DNA from: Pipra filicauda
Lineage: Eukaryota > Chordata > Aves > Passeriformes > Pipridae
Reading direction: 5' to 3'
Length of the DNA stretch: 64,000 bases
NCBI RefSeq assembly: GCF_003945595.2
Contig: NW_024104332.1
Span: 2,852,001-2,916,000 of the forward strand
Shown: positions 54,501 to 64,000 of the stretch, piece after piece
Layout: each line of letters begins with the position of its first letter
Numbering within the stretch: position 1 is the stretch's first letter
Position numbers and translations under genes: made by a program
Notes under the pieces: model-generated
The model's input: only the letters and a program-made list of their open reading frames with translations
Database searches by the model: none
Told to the model about the DNA's origin: nothing

Positions 54501-57500
54501 CCTGGGGTGAGTGCCCTGAGGTGCCCAAACCACTCCTCCCCAGCGAAATCCTTGCAATGTTAAATCCCACGTTTAAACCCTTTCAGTGGTTCCCATCACA
54601 AGGAGAATAAATACCTGATTGTGGTGACTGATGGACATCCCTTGGAAGGTTACAAGGAGCCCTGTGGAGGCCTGGATGATGCTGCCAATGAAGCCAAACA
54701 TTTGGGGATCAAAGTGTTCTCTGTTGCCATCTCTCCCAATCACCTGGTAGGGACCACATGGCAGGGATGCTCCCTGCAGGGGTCCCAAGCGGGACCATGA
54801 GACCCCTAGTGGGGCAAAGGAGGCTCTGAGGGCACTCCGAAGGGAGAGTGAGGGTTCCCAGGATGATCTCTGGGGACTGACCCTGCACAGGTGCCCACGG
54901 GTCTCATTCTTCCCTCCCCACCCCGACCTTAGGACCAGCGGCTCAACATCATCGCCACAGACCACGCCTACCGCCGCAACTTCACCGCCACCAGCCTGAA
55001 GCCAACGCGGGAGCTTGATGTGGAGGAAACCATCAACACCATCATCAACATGATTGTGAGCACTGCCCACCTCCTCCCCACACCCATCCCCTGCCCAGGC
55101 TCACCTGTCTCTCTCAAACACCCTCTCTTTGCTTTCCTGTCTTGCAGAAACTTAACACAGAGCAATCGGTGAGTGTCCCCCTGCGCCTGAGCCTGTCCCC
55201 CGTGGGTCACCCACGGCCAAGGGGAGCTCAGTGGCACAACCCTGCCTGAGGCAACTCCTGCCAGCCAGGGGAACCCCCTCGAACAGGCTGCAGTCTGACC
55301 CTGCTGCTTCCCACTGCTCTAATGCTGTTTTCTCCTTCCCTCTGGGCAGTGCTGCTCCTTTGAGTGCCAGGTGAGTCAGACTTCTGAGACCCCTGTTCCC
55401 TTCCCTCGCATCCCTGTGGTCCCAGGCTGTGCCTCTGTGGCTGGTCTAACCCATACCTCTCTCCTGCAGCCTCCTCAAGGGCCCCCTGGACCACCTGGTG
55501 ACCCAGGCCATGAGGTGAGGGACTGGTTGTGGCTGTGCTGTGGGACCTGGGCAGTGGGATGGGTTTACTGGGGATGCTCAGAGACTTAGAATCAGTATCA
55601 AAGAGTCATTAAGATTGGAAAAGACCTCTAAGATCACCTTTGGAGCATGGATCCTCAGCATCCCACCACTGCCCCGCAGAGAAGTGGATGAGGACCTACA
55701 CTGTCTTCCCATGTGGCCAGCATCATCTGGTCCCCATATCCTTGGAGCATTGCTGCTTCCATCCTCCCTGCTCTCCTTTCAACAGGTCGTTGTTCTATTC
55801 CTGGGGGTGATGAGCTAACTGTATTTCTGTCCTGTATTGCAGGGAGAAAGAGGCAAGCCAGGTCTTCCTGGCCAGAAAGGAGAAGCTGGAAGCCCAGTAA
55901 GTGAAGGACCAGCCCTGGTGACTCTGCACAGGGGCTATTTTTTGGTTGCTTGTGGCCAGACCTCTCAGGCACATCCTCACCAGCATCACCCTGTTTCCAT
56001 GGGGTAGTCATGGTGTGCAGTGGGGTGACTCCTCCTCTTGCTACAAGGCTTCCTTGTTCCTCACCCAAAATAGCCGTCCCTCCTGGAGGACACGTCTCTG
56101 ACTCATGTATACCAGCCCAGGGCTGGACTCTGGGCTCCCTCCTGCATCCTCTGACACAACAAGCACAGCAGTGTTACAGGGAAACCTTTGGTAAATAATA
56201 GCCTAAAAGCATGAGGGTACTATTTCCCTTCTCCTCCCTTTTTTTTTTTTCTTTACCGGGCACACTTTATTTTTAGGAGGCACATTTCTCCCGCACACGT
56301 GAGTGTGCAGTTATCCACCTTGTGCATCCCCAGCTTGGAAACCCCATGCCGTGCATTTTTCCTTCCCAAGGGTTTTTTACCCTCCCTTTCATCCCAAATG
56401 ATGTGTCCCCAGGTGCTCAGTTTTCCTCACCCCTAGGAAGGGCTGGAGATGGTGGAGGTGAAGGCAGGTCCCCTTGGCCCTCCACAATGATCCCATGCTC
56501 CCAGACCAGGAAAACAAGGAGCAAGAGTTATGGGAGAGCCTCCTGTGGGACAATGGTGGCTGGGCATGAGCCCCACATCAAGAGTCTGGGGGGACACTAT
56601 CCCATGGTGGTGTAACACTAGGTTTGTGTCCCCTAGGGCAAACCAGGGGACATGGGACCTGTTGGCTACCAAGGAATGAAGGTATGTGGGGCTGCAGGGT
56701 CACAGCCATGGTTCCTCTGAGGGCCACGGGCTTTGAGCTGCAAGTATTCTCATTCTCCCATTTGCCTCTCTCCTTTCCTCTCTAGGGTGACAAAGGAAGC
56801 CGAGGAGAAAAGGTGAGGACAGCAGGGATGTTTGGGGGAGATCACTGTGTCGCCCAGCTTGGTTATCCTGGGCTACCTCTGCAGCTGGATCGTGTTGGGG
56901 TCTGGTATGTGCCCATGATTCCATGCCTCCTGCAAGCACTGCCTGAGCCAGGAGCAGGGATCCAGTGGGATCTAGTGGTATGCAGAGGCATGGTGAATGC
57001 CTGCATCCTGGGACTGAGCTGGTGTGGGGACTGCAGCATGGTGGGGGGATGAATCTGCTCGGCATGGGGGTCTGACATCTCTCTTCTTCCCTTTGCAGGG
57101 CTCAAGAGGAGCCAAAGGAGCCAAGGTCAGCCTCTGCTTTTGCACCATTTATTCTCTCTGTTTGATGCCTGGAAGGAGAAGCATCTTTGGGAATCTCTTC
57201 ATGATCCTTATTTTCTGTTTCAGGGTGAGAAAGGCAGGCGTGGAATCGATGGCATCGATGGCATGAAGGTAGATCTCTGCTCCGGGGCACTTTGCTAGGC
57301 CTGAGGACCCTGGCTTTTGTCCCTTCAAAACCATTGTGGGATCCAAGAATGAAGCTGGTGGGGCAGCAGAGCTCCCTTCCTGCAGAGCCATCCAGCTGCC
57401 AGCCAAAGACAGGGCTGGGATGTCCTTTCCAGGGGTCTGGAATGATGAATGGGGTCTTCCCATGGGTGCCACTCATTGGAGACCCCTGCTGTGTCTGCCT

Positions 57501-60500
57501 GACAGGGTGAAGCTGGATACCCTGGATTACCTGGATGCAAAGGCTCACCTGGATTCGACGTACGTACCCTTTGGGTACCCCTTGCATGCAAATGAGCAGG
57601 TCTTCCATGATGGTGTGTGGAAATGGGGAGCCCCCCAAGACAGGGAGCTGTGGGAGGGAGTTTCTTGGACACATGGAATGCTGGGATACCACACATGACA
57701 CCCTGGGGATGTCCCCAGGGCAGTCTACCTTGTCCTTGCCTGGAAACTGTCCCCCATTGCACGGGGCTGCCTGGGATGCTGCTCTGGAAAACATTATTCT
57801 GACATTGTATTTCTACAGTTTTGCTGCTTTTTCCATGCTCCCAGGATGACACATTCATGGTGGCACCAGTGTCACTATGGTCCAGCCACAGAAGGCCAAC
57901 AGCCACCTTTTCTGCCCTTTTCCTCTGAGCTTCAAAAGTGTTTCAGCAATGTGGGCTCAGTGTTGCTTGTGTGGCTCCATGGTGTCACGTCCCTCCTGTC
58001 CATCCCAGTAGGGAGTTGTGTGCTGGGCTGCTGGGATGCTCAGTCCATGCCCAGTTTCCTACAGATAGTGTTACCCGCTTGGGTTTCAGTGATGCTGCCT
58101 TTAACTTCAACAGGGAGCTCAAGGCCCACCTGGACCGAAAGGAGATCCTGGTGCTTATGGACCCAAGGGAGGAAAGGTGAGTTGCACTGCCCAGCCTCAT
58201 GCAGGAAGGGTGCTGACACCCCTCTTCTGCAAGACGGAGAGGTGGCAATTCGTTGCACTACTTGGGGCAAGCCTATCACAGAATCAGAGTTGTTTGGGTG
58301 GGAAGGGAACTTAAAGCCCACCTCGTTCTACCCCCTGCCATGGGCAGGGACACCTTCCACTAGACCAGGTTGCTCCATGCCCCATCCAACCTGGCCTCTA
58401 CTCTAGAGGATGCCCTCCTTAACCCCCAGTGTGCCCAAGGTTAGTGGGTGCCCACAAGCCTGGAATGAGCATCCCTGAGATATTGGGGGGCTGCTGTGAA
58501 AAAGTTGGCTTTCACTAGGAGTGGAGTAGGGTGGGATCTGCTGAGGATGGGGAGAGACCACAGCCCTGAAAGAGGCTTGGGGTGCACCGGGGCTCCTGAT
58601 AATCCCTGTGCTCTGGGAGCCAAGATCCACCACCGGGTGCTGAATGCAATCTTGATGGTACCTTGTGTCCTTATGAAGGGGGAGCCTGGGAATGACGGAA
58701 AACCTGGCCGACAGGGGATTCCCGGCAGCCCTGGAGAGAAGGTGGGTGAAGAAGTACCTGTGTGTGAACATCCCCTGCCCTCTGTGGGAGGGAGAGTTCC
58801 CCTGCTTCAGCCTGGGCTTTGAAGCAGAGCTTGCCCAAAGCTCTGCAAACACGAAGGGTTTTGATCCAAAACTTAACTTCTCATTTGCACCTCTGTGCCT
58901 TGCTCATGCAGGGCGCTAGAGGGAACCAAGGTGAGCCTGGACCAGTAGGAGAGACTGGTGATGAGGTGAGTCCTCTGCCTGTGATGCCCCTGTGCATGAT
59001 TGCTGGCCATCCCCACTGCCTGACCACCCCTCTTGTTTCTCCACAGGGTGCTCCAGGTGCAGATGGTCCTCCAGGAGAACGGGTAAGCGAGGGCACCTCT
59101 GCCAGGCACCCCACCAGGGCATGGGCAGGGGCTGGTACCCTCTAGAAGAGGAGGAGGGGGGCTGGGGCTGAGCCCACTCAGAGGTGGGCAATGAGGGAGG
59201 GCTTTGCTCCTGCTGGGAGCAGATCCTGATTCTGTGATCCCACCGTCTCTTTGCAGGGCAGCAATGGAGAAAGAGGAGCACCAGGCTCGCCGGGTGACCG
59301 CGGGCTGAGAGGAGAGCCGGTAACTGCACCCACAGGGCAACTTTCAGAATCTGCTTGCAAACGGGGGGATGCTTGGAAGCCAGGCGCTGGAAATAGGTGC
59401 CCAGGGGCTAACTCCACCAGCCTGTGGGCCAACAGGCAAGCTCAGTGCCTTTTCTACCAGTTCGGGAGGGACCTGTCTTTGTCCCCCAGCAATTGCCCCT
59501 TTACACTAACAGCTAATCACCAAATAGCCAAAATCCAGGGAAGAGTTTGCCCAGCAAGCCAAGAGCAGGTGAACAGTGGCCAGTTCCTTCCTCACAGCTG
59601 GAAAACCAGCTGATGGAGAGAAAAGAGACAAGGTGTCCTCCTCCAGGTGCTCAGGGGCTGGGAAGGAGGGCACAGGTACCATCAACAGCAGGGCAGAGTG
59701 AGTGGGTGCTGATGGAACGGGAGCGGGGGAAACGCTCTTCCCTCCCATTTTGGGTGGGAGTCACTGGGAAAGTATTTTTCCTGCCTGCCAGGGGTGAGTC
59801 AGCGAGGCTGAGTGTGGGAGAGACAGGCAAGAGCCATCAGCGGGCCAGGATAAACATGTGGCAAGCGACAGACATGCCACACGCCACAGGGAGGGACGAG
59901 GGGTGCTGCTGTGCAGAGTCGGGGTGGTGGGACCCAGGGCGCCCCGCAGCAGCATCCGGTATTCCCACTGCTGGGCAATCACCATTGCACCACTCATTCC
60001 CTGTCCCTGCAGTGAGGGCAGTGAGGACCCACCACCAGCTTTGAGGTGGGGCAGAGTTTGCCTTGGGGAGGGAGCAGCTCTGGCAGGGGGCTTCTGGCAG
60101 CCTCCTCCTTCCTGTTTATTGCTTGGGGAGCATCAGTGCTGCCACACGGGGTGTGCGGGGCAGATGTGCGCGGGACATGAAGGCACGCCAGTGTCCCAGA
60201 GTTAAATTGTTCAGCAGATGATGGGCTGCTTCCTTCCAAGTTTTAGTCCAAGCACGAGGCTGTGTAACCTCGCCAGAAACTTCTTGGGGCCTTTTGGAAG
60301 TTGTGTTTTGTATTTGCTGTTTGCCTTATCCATCTGGCAGCTTCTAGGTTGCAAACAACAGCTTTAGGTCACCAAGCTTTCAACTGCTTCCCTCAAAGTT
60401 CACTCTCCTCTGCCTCCCCGACTTGCTCACTCCTGGCCATGGGTCTGGATGAGGAAGGTGCCACAGAGTCAGCCTGGGTCTGACAGACACACTGACCTTT

Positions 60501-61324
60501 TGGGATGCAGCTCTGCTGGGCCAGTGGAAGGCTGTTGAGTGAAAGTGAAACTGAGCCCAGTACTGTGGTATTTCCTTCTGTTGGAACGGGTGAGGTGCAA
60601 AAACACTGAAAGTCAGGTTTTCTGGGCTCTCCTGGGCTGTCAGTTTTCTGCAAGTAGCCCTAGCCTGGCTCAGGGTGCTAAGTGTTAGCAAAGGAGAGGG
60701 GAGAACATTGGTAATGAGAGGTGAGGGTGTCCCTCTTTGTCTGCTGGCTCGTTCCCTTAGGAATCACCTTGGCTCCCCAGGTATGGCAGGATGGAGGAAG
60801 AGGGGGTGGAGGAAGGATGCTGCTATCCTGGAGGCTCCTCTCCATGCAGATTGCCTAGGGCAGGAGCTGCTCTAGAGGAGCAGCCGTGGTTGCAGAGTGT
60901 GGCTGGTTTGAGTCCAGGGCCAGGTCTGTGTATCTGCAGAAGGCTTGGAAGGTGAATCTCTCCAAACATTTACTTTTCTGGCACAAAATGGGCTGAAACA
61001 TGTCACCTAGAGGAAAGCTTCAGAAGGTCTTCCTCTTAGGGCTATCTTCTTGGGTTCAAGGTGGCTGCACTAGCCTGTCTTTATCTCCACACCTCTCTGA
61101 TATTTTCCTACTCAGCTCCTGAATCTGTCTCAAAACCCTCTCTGTTTGGATGGCTGTAATTCCATCCAGCTATTGGTGCTGCTCCCCATTGCACACAGGT
61201 CCCTTTGTACCCTACATCTGTCCCTCTTTTTGTTTCTTATGCCCTCTCTCTGTGTTTTCAGGGAGAACCTGGACCACCTGGTGACCAAGGGCGAGAAGGA
61301 CCCCTCGGACCACCTGGTGACCAG
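51453..61324 (+). CDS. COL6A1: COL6A1, collagen alpha-1(VI) chain, 5' part (20 exons; continues past the window)
   Basis: Joined exons give residues 1-470 of a chain that is about 1028 residues long in human. Order: signal peptide (about 1-23), a short linker, the N1 von Willebrand A domain (about 40-245) with MIDAS motif DTSES at 49-53 and TDGHP later, a Cys-rich connector (CCSFEC), then 70 uninterrupted Gly-X-Y triplets. Collagen VI chains assemble as alpha1-alpha2-alpha3 monomers, disulfide-bonded dimers and tetramers, and form beaded microfibrils around cells. Residues [34 protein letters not shown] and GTYTDCAIK identify alpha-1(VI). The triplet exons are 27, 36, 45, 54 or 63 nt, all phase 0 and starting with Gly, except the first, which starts PPQ. 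The helical Cys at residue 349 corresponds to the conserved assembly cysteine. Remaining helix, C1 and C2 domains lie beyond the right edge. Introns 3-18 are short (about 0.07-0.75 kb) and hold nothing notable except two CR1 pieces. Confidence 0.98.
51503..51512. repeat. COL6A1: 10-base G run inside the COL6A1 signal peptide
   Basis: It codes the third base of a Leu codon and three Gly codons (LGGG). Ten G keep the reading frame into exon 2. Confidence 0.95.
51568..52301 (+). other. COL6A1: COL6A1 intron 1
   Basis: A 734-bp intron, AT-rich around 51890-52060, with no repeat recognised. Confidence 0.85.
52302..52431 (+). CDS. COL6A1: COL6A1 exon 2 (Asp39 to first two bases of Arg82)
   Basis: This 130-nt exon encodes [20 protein letters not shown] onwards: the first strand of the N1 vWA domain with the metal-binding DTSES. 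It ends in KLTNR before gtacat. Confidence 0.96.
52432..54105 (+). other. COL6A1: COL6A1 intron 2
   Basis: This 1.7-kb intron splits the N1 domain. It contains a degenerate repeat of about 75-80 bp near 52990-53140. No other exon was recognised. Confidence 0.8.
54106..54306 (+). CDS. COL6A1: COL6A1 exon 3 (residues 83-148, vWA core)
   Basis: This 201-nt exon begins [20 protein letters not shown] and includes [13 protein letters not shown], where the vWA domain contributes a MIDAS threonine. The acceptor is tgtgtccgcacag and the donor gtgagg. GC content is higher than in surrounding introns. Confidence 0.97.
54587..54746 (+). CDS. COL6A1: COL6A1 exon 4 (Ser149 to residue 202)
   Basis: This 160-nt exon encodes [20 protein letters not shown], with the vWA TDG motif, and then [19 protein letters not shown]. 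It enters in phase 2 and leaves in phase 0 before gtaggg. Confidence 0.97.
54933..55055 (+). CDS. COL6A1: COL6A1 exon 5 (residues 203-243, end of N1 domain)
   Basis: This 123-nt phase 0 exon encodes [20 protein letters not shown], with an N-glycosylation sequon NFT at Asn218, and ends [10 protein letters not shown]. The acceptor is ccccgaccttag and the donor gtgagc. Confidence 0.96.
55148..55168 (+). CDS. COL6A1: COL6A1 exon 6, 21-nt microexon (residues 244-250)
   Basis: It encodes KLNTEQS between a tttcctgtcttgcag acceptor and a gtgagt donor. Human COL6A1 has a seven-residue segment at the same place. Confidence 0.92.
55350..55370 (+). CDS. COL6A1: COL6A1 exon 7, 21-nt microexon (residues 251-257)
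   Basis: It encodes CCSFECQ, the cysteine-rich connector between the N1 domain and the triple helix. The acceptor is tctgggcag and the donor gtgagt. Confidence 0.94.
55470..55514 (+). CDS. COL6A1: COL6A1 exon 8 (residues 258-272, start of triple helix)
   Basis: It encodes [15 protein letters not shown]: three non-triplet residues, then the first four Gly-X-Y units. The exon is 45 nt and phase 0. Confidence 0.95.
55589..55638 (-). mobile_element. CR1 LINE 3' tail in COL6A1 intron 8
   Basis: About 50 bp reading gaatcagtatcaaagagtca, then ttggaaaagacctctaagat, a known CR1 tail variant in antisense. Confidence 0.7.
55843..55896 (+). CDS. COL6A1: COL6A1 exon 9 (residues 273-290)
   Basis: This 54-nt exon has six Gly-X-Y triplets, [18 protein letters not shown]. 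The acceptor is cctgtattgcag and the donor gtaagt. Confidence 0.96.
56637..56681 (+). CDS. COL6A1: COL6A1 exon 10 (residues 291-305)
   Basis: This 45-nt exon has five triplets, [15 protein letters not shown]. It follows a tttgtgtcccctag acceptor and precedes gtatgt. Confidence 0.96.
56786..56812 (+). CDS. COL6A1: COL6A1 exon 11, 27 nt (residues 306-314)
   Basis: Three triplets, GDKGSRGEK. The acceptor is ctcctttcctctctag and the donor gtgagg. Confidence 0.95.
57099..57125 (+). CDS. COL6A1: COL6A1 exon 12, 27 nt (residues 315-323)
   Basis: Three triplets, GSRGAKGAK. The acceptor is ttccctttgcag. The donor is gtcagc, weaker than the others. Confidence 0.94.
57224..57268 (+). CDS. COL6A1: COL6A1 exon 13 (residues 324-338)
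   Basis: Five triplets, [15 protein letters not shown], a segment close to the human chain. The acceptor is ttttctgtttcag and the donor gtagat. Confidence 0.95.
57506..57559 (+). CDS. COL6A1: COL6A1 exon 14 (residues 339-356, helical cysteine)
   Basis: Six triplets, [18 protein letters not shown]. Cys349 is the single cysteine inside this part of the helix; in collagen VI such cysteines form the disulfides of dimers and tetramers. The donor is gtacgt. Confidence 0.96.
58114..58176 (+). CDS. COL6A1: COL6A1 exon 15 (residues 357-377)
   Basis: Seven triplets in 63 nt, starting [16 protein letters not shown]. The acceptor is tttaacttcaacag and the donor gtgagt. Confidence 0.95.
58276..58398 (-). 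mobile_element. CR1 LINE 3' fragment in COL6A1 intron 15
   Basis: Antisense CR1: atcacagaatcagagttgtt through gccatgggcagggacacctt to gccccatccaacctggcctc. Confidence 0.93.
58679..58741 (+). CDS. COL6A1: COL6A1 exon 16 (residues 378-398)
   Basis: Seven triplets in 63 nt, starting [16 protein letters not shown]. The acceptor (gtgtccttatgaag) has a purine-containing, relatively weak tract. The donor is gtgggt. Confidence 0.93.
58912..58965 (+). CDS. COL6A1: COL6A1 exon 17 (residues 399-416)
   Basis: Six triplets, [18 protein letters not shown]. The acceptor is ccttgctcatgcag and the donor gtgagt. Confidence 0.95.
59047..59082 (+). CDS. COL6A1: COL6A1 exon 18 (residues 417-428)
   Basis: Four triplets in 36 nt, [12 protein letters not shown], after cttgtttctccacag and before gtaagc. 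The intron before it is only 81 nt. Confidence 0.95.
59257..59319 (+). CDS. COL6A1: COL6A1 exon 19 (residues 429-449)
   Basis: Seven triplets in 63 nt, starting [16 protein letters not shown] and ending GEP. The acceptor is ccgtctctttgcag and the donor gtaact. Confidence 0.95.
59320..61261 (+). other. COL6A1: COL6A1 intron 19
   Basis: A 1.9-kb intron of ordinary sequence. No Gly-X-Y exon was seen between GEP of exon 19 and GEP of exon 20, and none is expected from the human order. Confidence 0.85.
61262..61324 (+). CDS. COL6A1: COL6A1 exon 20 (residues 450-470), last exon in window
   Basis: Seven triplets in 63 nt, starting [16 protein letters not shown]; human COL6A1 has GDQGREGP at this position. 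The acceptor is ctctgtgttttcag and the donor gtaaga. The next expected helix exon does not appear before the window ends. Confidence 0.96.
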
Positions 61325-64000
61325 GTAAGAGCTTGTACTAACCTTCTGGCTCCCAGATGGAAGTGGTTTGGACAGTGGGGAGTGGGGTAGGGTGTTTAAC
61401 TAATGCCACAGCATCTTGGGTTGACTTCTCAGCATCTTCCAGACCAGGAAGCAAAGCTGTTGAAGAGGGGCAGGAATTTCTACAAGAACCCAGGATATGA
61501 ACAGGGCTGAAAAAATGGAGACTTGGTTGCTGGGCTGTGGGCAGAGCAACCTCCACAGCATTTCCCAATTCCATGGAAACAGATGTCAACACATATGACA
61601 GAATTGGAAACTGGCAAGTGCAAGTGCAAGCTGCAGCACAAAATATTCAGACCTGGGGCCAGAAGCTGCTCACCTCAGTCAGGGGAGTCAATGACACATC
61701 TTGTGTTGGTGAGGATATCCTGACGTGGCCCCAGCGGTGTCTCTGACACCCTTGGCATCTGCAGAGACAACCAAAGCCAGCATTCCTCAAGCCTGCTTGC
61801 TGCAAGATGTGGCCCTCCTGCTCTGGGGACTGCTTGTCCTCAAGGAACAGATCTCAGACTTCATGGGCTTTCTGGAGAGCAGAGTTGGCTACATCCAGCC
61901 TGAGGAAGGCTTCTGTCCCCTGCACAGTTAAAGGCTTTTGCTTCCCAAAGGTGTACCTGGGTGATAACTTTGGGTCTGGAGGTATTGCTGGGTCAATCCT
62001 CCATGTCAATAGCACAGGTTGTAATGGCTCACAGGGTCTTTGCACCTGAGCAAGCATGCTTTGACATCACCCTTGGAGGGGCTCTGTGCGACAACTCCCC
62101 TTCTACCCATACCATCAGAGTTCTGATGGATCCAAAGACACAGAGATATATTGAGATAACATTCCCACACTGGTGGAGCAGGACTTCTACTGGATGTGAA
62201 GCATGGAGACCAGTGTGCGGACAAAAATGAGACAGCTTTTGAACTCCTTTATGGTCAGCCAAGTGTTGAAGAGCCCTTGGAGGAGATCCAGAGTACAGGA
62301 CAGGCATGAAGGGGTGGCTGTTGCATTCACATTATCCCCAGCATGGGTGACCTGCACAGCAGACCTGCTCCATGCCACAGCCTGGGGAGACGCTGTACTT
62401 GTGCCAGGGTTGTGCTTGCCTGGAGTTGGGCTTCCCTTGAGCCTATGTCATGCTAGTGAGGAGCACCAAATCCACACAGGAGGATTGTCCAGCTCCTACT
62501 GTCCAGATATTGTTCAAATGTCCTATTGTCCAGATCCTGTAGCGGAGCTGAGCTCCTGCCACAACCAAAGAGCACCTGGCAGCATCCAGCTTGCTGGGCA
62601 TTGCTGAGGTGTCATTTTGAGGGGTGGCCCTGCTGGAAAGGCAGCTCTTTGGATGTGTGTGTATTGGATCTGCGCTGCAGATAACGCTGGCAAAGGAGGC
62701 TAAAGCTGGAGCTGCTCTCCGTGTGGTAGAAGGCTCATTCCAGGTTCAAGGCAGGAGAAAGACCATGCAGAAGACAGAAAGTTGGTGCAAGCATGGTGGG
62801 GAGCCAGGCAGGGATAGATCCTTCTTCCAGATAGCCTTCACTGTTGGGGAGAAAGAGGAGAAAGAACCATCTCCCTGCTGTCTCTGAGCCTGTGGGACAC
62901 CAGTTTTCCCTCTCCACCACTGAACTTGAGTCAAACCCCTGTCAGAGAGAGAGAAGCATTACAAAAGCAGCTCAAATGCCTTCCCACACCAGCGGCCGCC
63001 TCAGTGCCTCCACCACTCCAGGGAGATTTGAAAAGTAGTTGCAAAGTGAGGATGATTTTTCCATAAGCTGAGGAAGAATGCTTTTTTTTTTTTCTCCAAA
63101 TTAAAAATAAATGCATAATTGGGCTTGGGTAAGAGTAGGACTTTGGCAAACACGAATATTTTTCAAGCCGTGTTATCTGCAAGCTCTGGATCTTGGAGTG
63201 TGTTTCTCTTGGCAAGGGGAAAGGGCTCCCGCTAACCTGTGACTCCCTTTCATCCTGTTTCTATCCAAGGGAAGCTAAAGGCCAGCATACTCTTTCCCTG
63301 ATCCTCATGGACAGGTTTGGTGGCCCTTCTCTCTTCCTGGCCATGGTGCCCATCCCTCCTGTGGTTCTTGTCGCACCCAGAAAAGTAGTGGACAAAGATT
63401 TCCTCACCCAAAATCCTGCGTCATCATGAACTCCTCCAGGGCCATGAGAGATTTGTGCTGTGTGCTGCTAGAGTGAGGACATGTATGGCCAGTGCGAGCC
63501 AAGGGTGCAGCGACTCCAGCCTTGGCTGGTGTGAGGGATCACAAGTTCCTGTTCCTCCTTCCAAGATTTCTCTCTTCTGGGCTTTTGGGCAGAAATAAGG
63601 TCACATGCCTTAGAGCAGTTCAGTACTCTGCTCTGTGCAATATTAAGTCTTCTGCACCTTTCCTTGGAAGAAGGGCGTGTACAGCGTATGTGGATGTTTG
63701 GCACCAGCTCTCTACCTACCTCTGTGCTCTCCATTGCCTGGGGGGCTAGCTGTGAACCCAACTCCATGTGAAATGCTGCCTCACTTGAACATTTGGACCA
63801 ATGGGCAAGAGCATCCCTACCCAGTAAATGTCCACCATCATTACCAACCTCCCAGAAAGCAAACCCCATAGAGGGCTGTCAGCACTGAGCAGAAGGTGGA
63901 GGAACTCCCTTGGACATCTGTGGAGCTCTTGGAGAAAAGAACCCTCCTCCTGCCTCCTCTTGTCTCTTGCTGTCTCTGACCAGCCCTGCAGCTGATGGAG
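61325..64000 (+). other. COL6A1: COL6A1 intron 20 (incomplete at window end)
   Basis: These 2.7 kb show no further Gly-X-Y exon. Open stretches at 61520-62610 do not read as collagen or any family I recognise. A T run is at 63081-63093. Confidence 0.75.

Noticed and set aside
61520..62890. Possible decayed retroviral or other coding region in COL6A1 intron 20
   Set aside because: Several short open pieces invited the idea, but no recognisable motif, LTR or target-site duplication was found, so no call is made.

Overview
The window is vertebrate nuclear DNA, almost certainly from a bird. It has short GT-AG exons in long introns, and its interspersed repeats are nearly all fragments of the avian CR1 LINE (about 18 seen, most of them 3' ends). 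No mammalian SINEs were noticed. No operons, prokaryotic genes, tRNA, rRNA or CRISPR arrays are present. The order PCBP3 then COL6A1, both on the plus strand, matches the conserved vertebrate block known from human 21q22.3. The species cannot be named from the sequence.

Layout. 1-15546: sequence upstream of the first recognised PCBP3 coding exon (5' intron or upstream flank), with CR1 copies, AT-rich stretches and two weak exon candidates. 15550-36336: PCBP3, complete from the MESK start to its stop in 13 coding exons (338 or 339 residues, three KH domains), followed by a 3' UTR to about 37245. 37246-51230: intergenic, about 14 kb, with a possible terminal exon and poly(A) signal at 43168-43570, a 23-base G run and one large CR1 fragment. 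51453-64000: the 5' part of COL6A1. It holds 20 exons covering the signal peptide, the N1 von Willebrand A domain and the first 70 Gly-X-Y triplets. The gene runs off the right edge inside intron 20.

The two genes are not functionally linked as far as the sequence shows. PCBP3 is an RNA-binding protein for C-rich single strands, and COL6A1 is the alpha-1 chain of microfibrillar collagen VI. Their adjacency is conserved synteny.

I found no new gene system. The items most worth following are: a NAGNAG acceptor at PCBP3 exon 9; two tiny in-frame exons that split the KH1 GXXG loop; CR1 copies in opposite orientation flanking PCBP3 exons 5-6; a GU-rich tract just after the exon 11 donor; a possible unannotated terminal exon at 43.2-43.6 kb; and, in COL6A1, a 10-G run inside the signal peptide plus a short upstream ORF overlapping the start codon.
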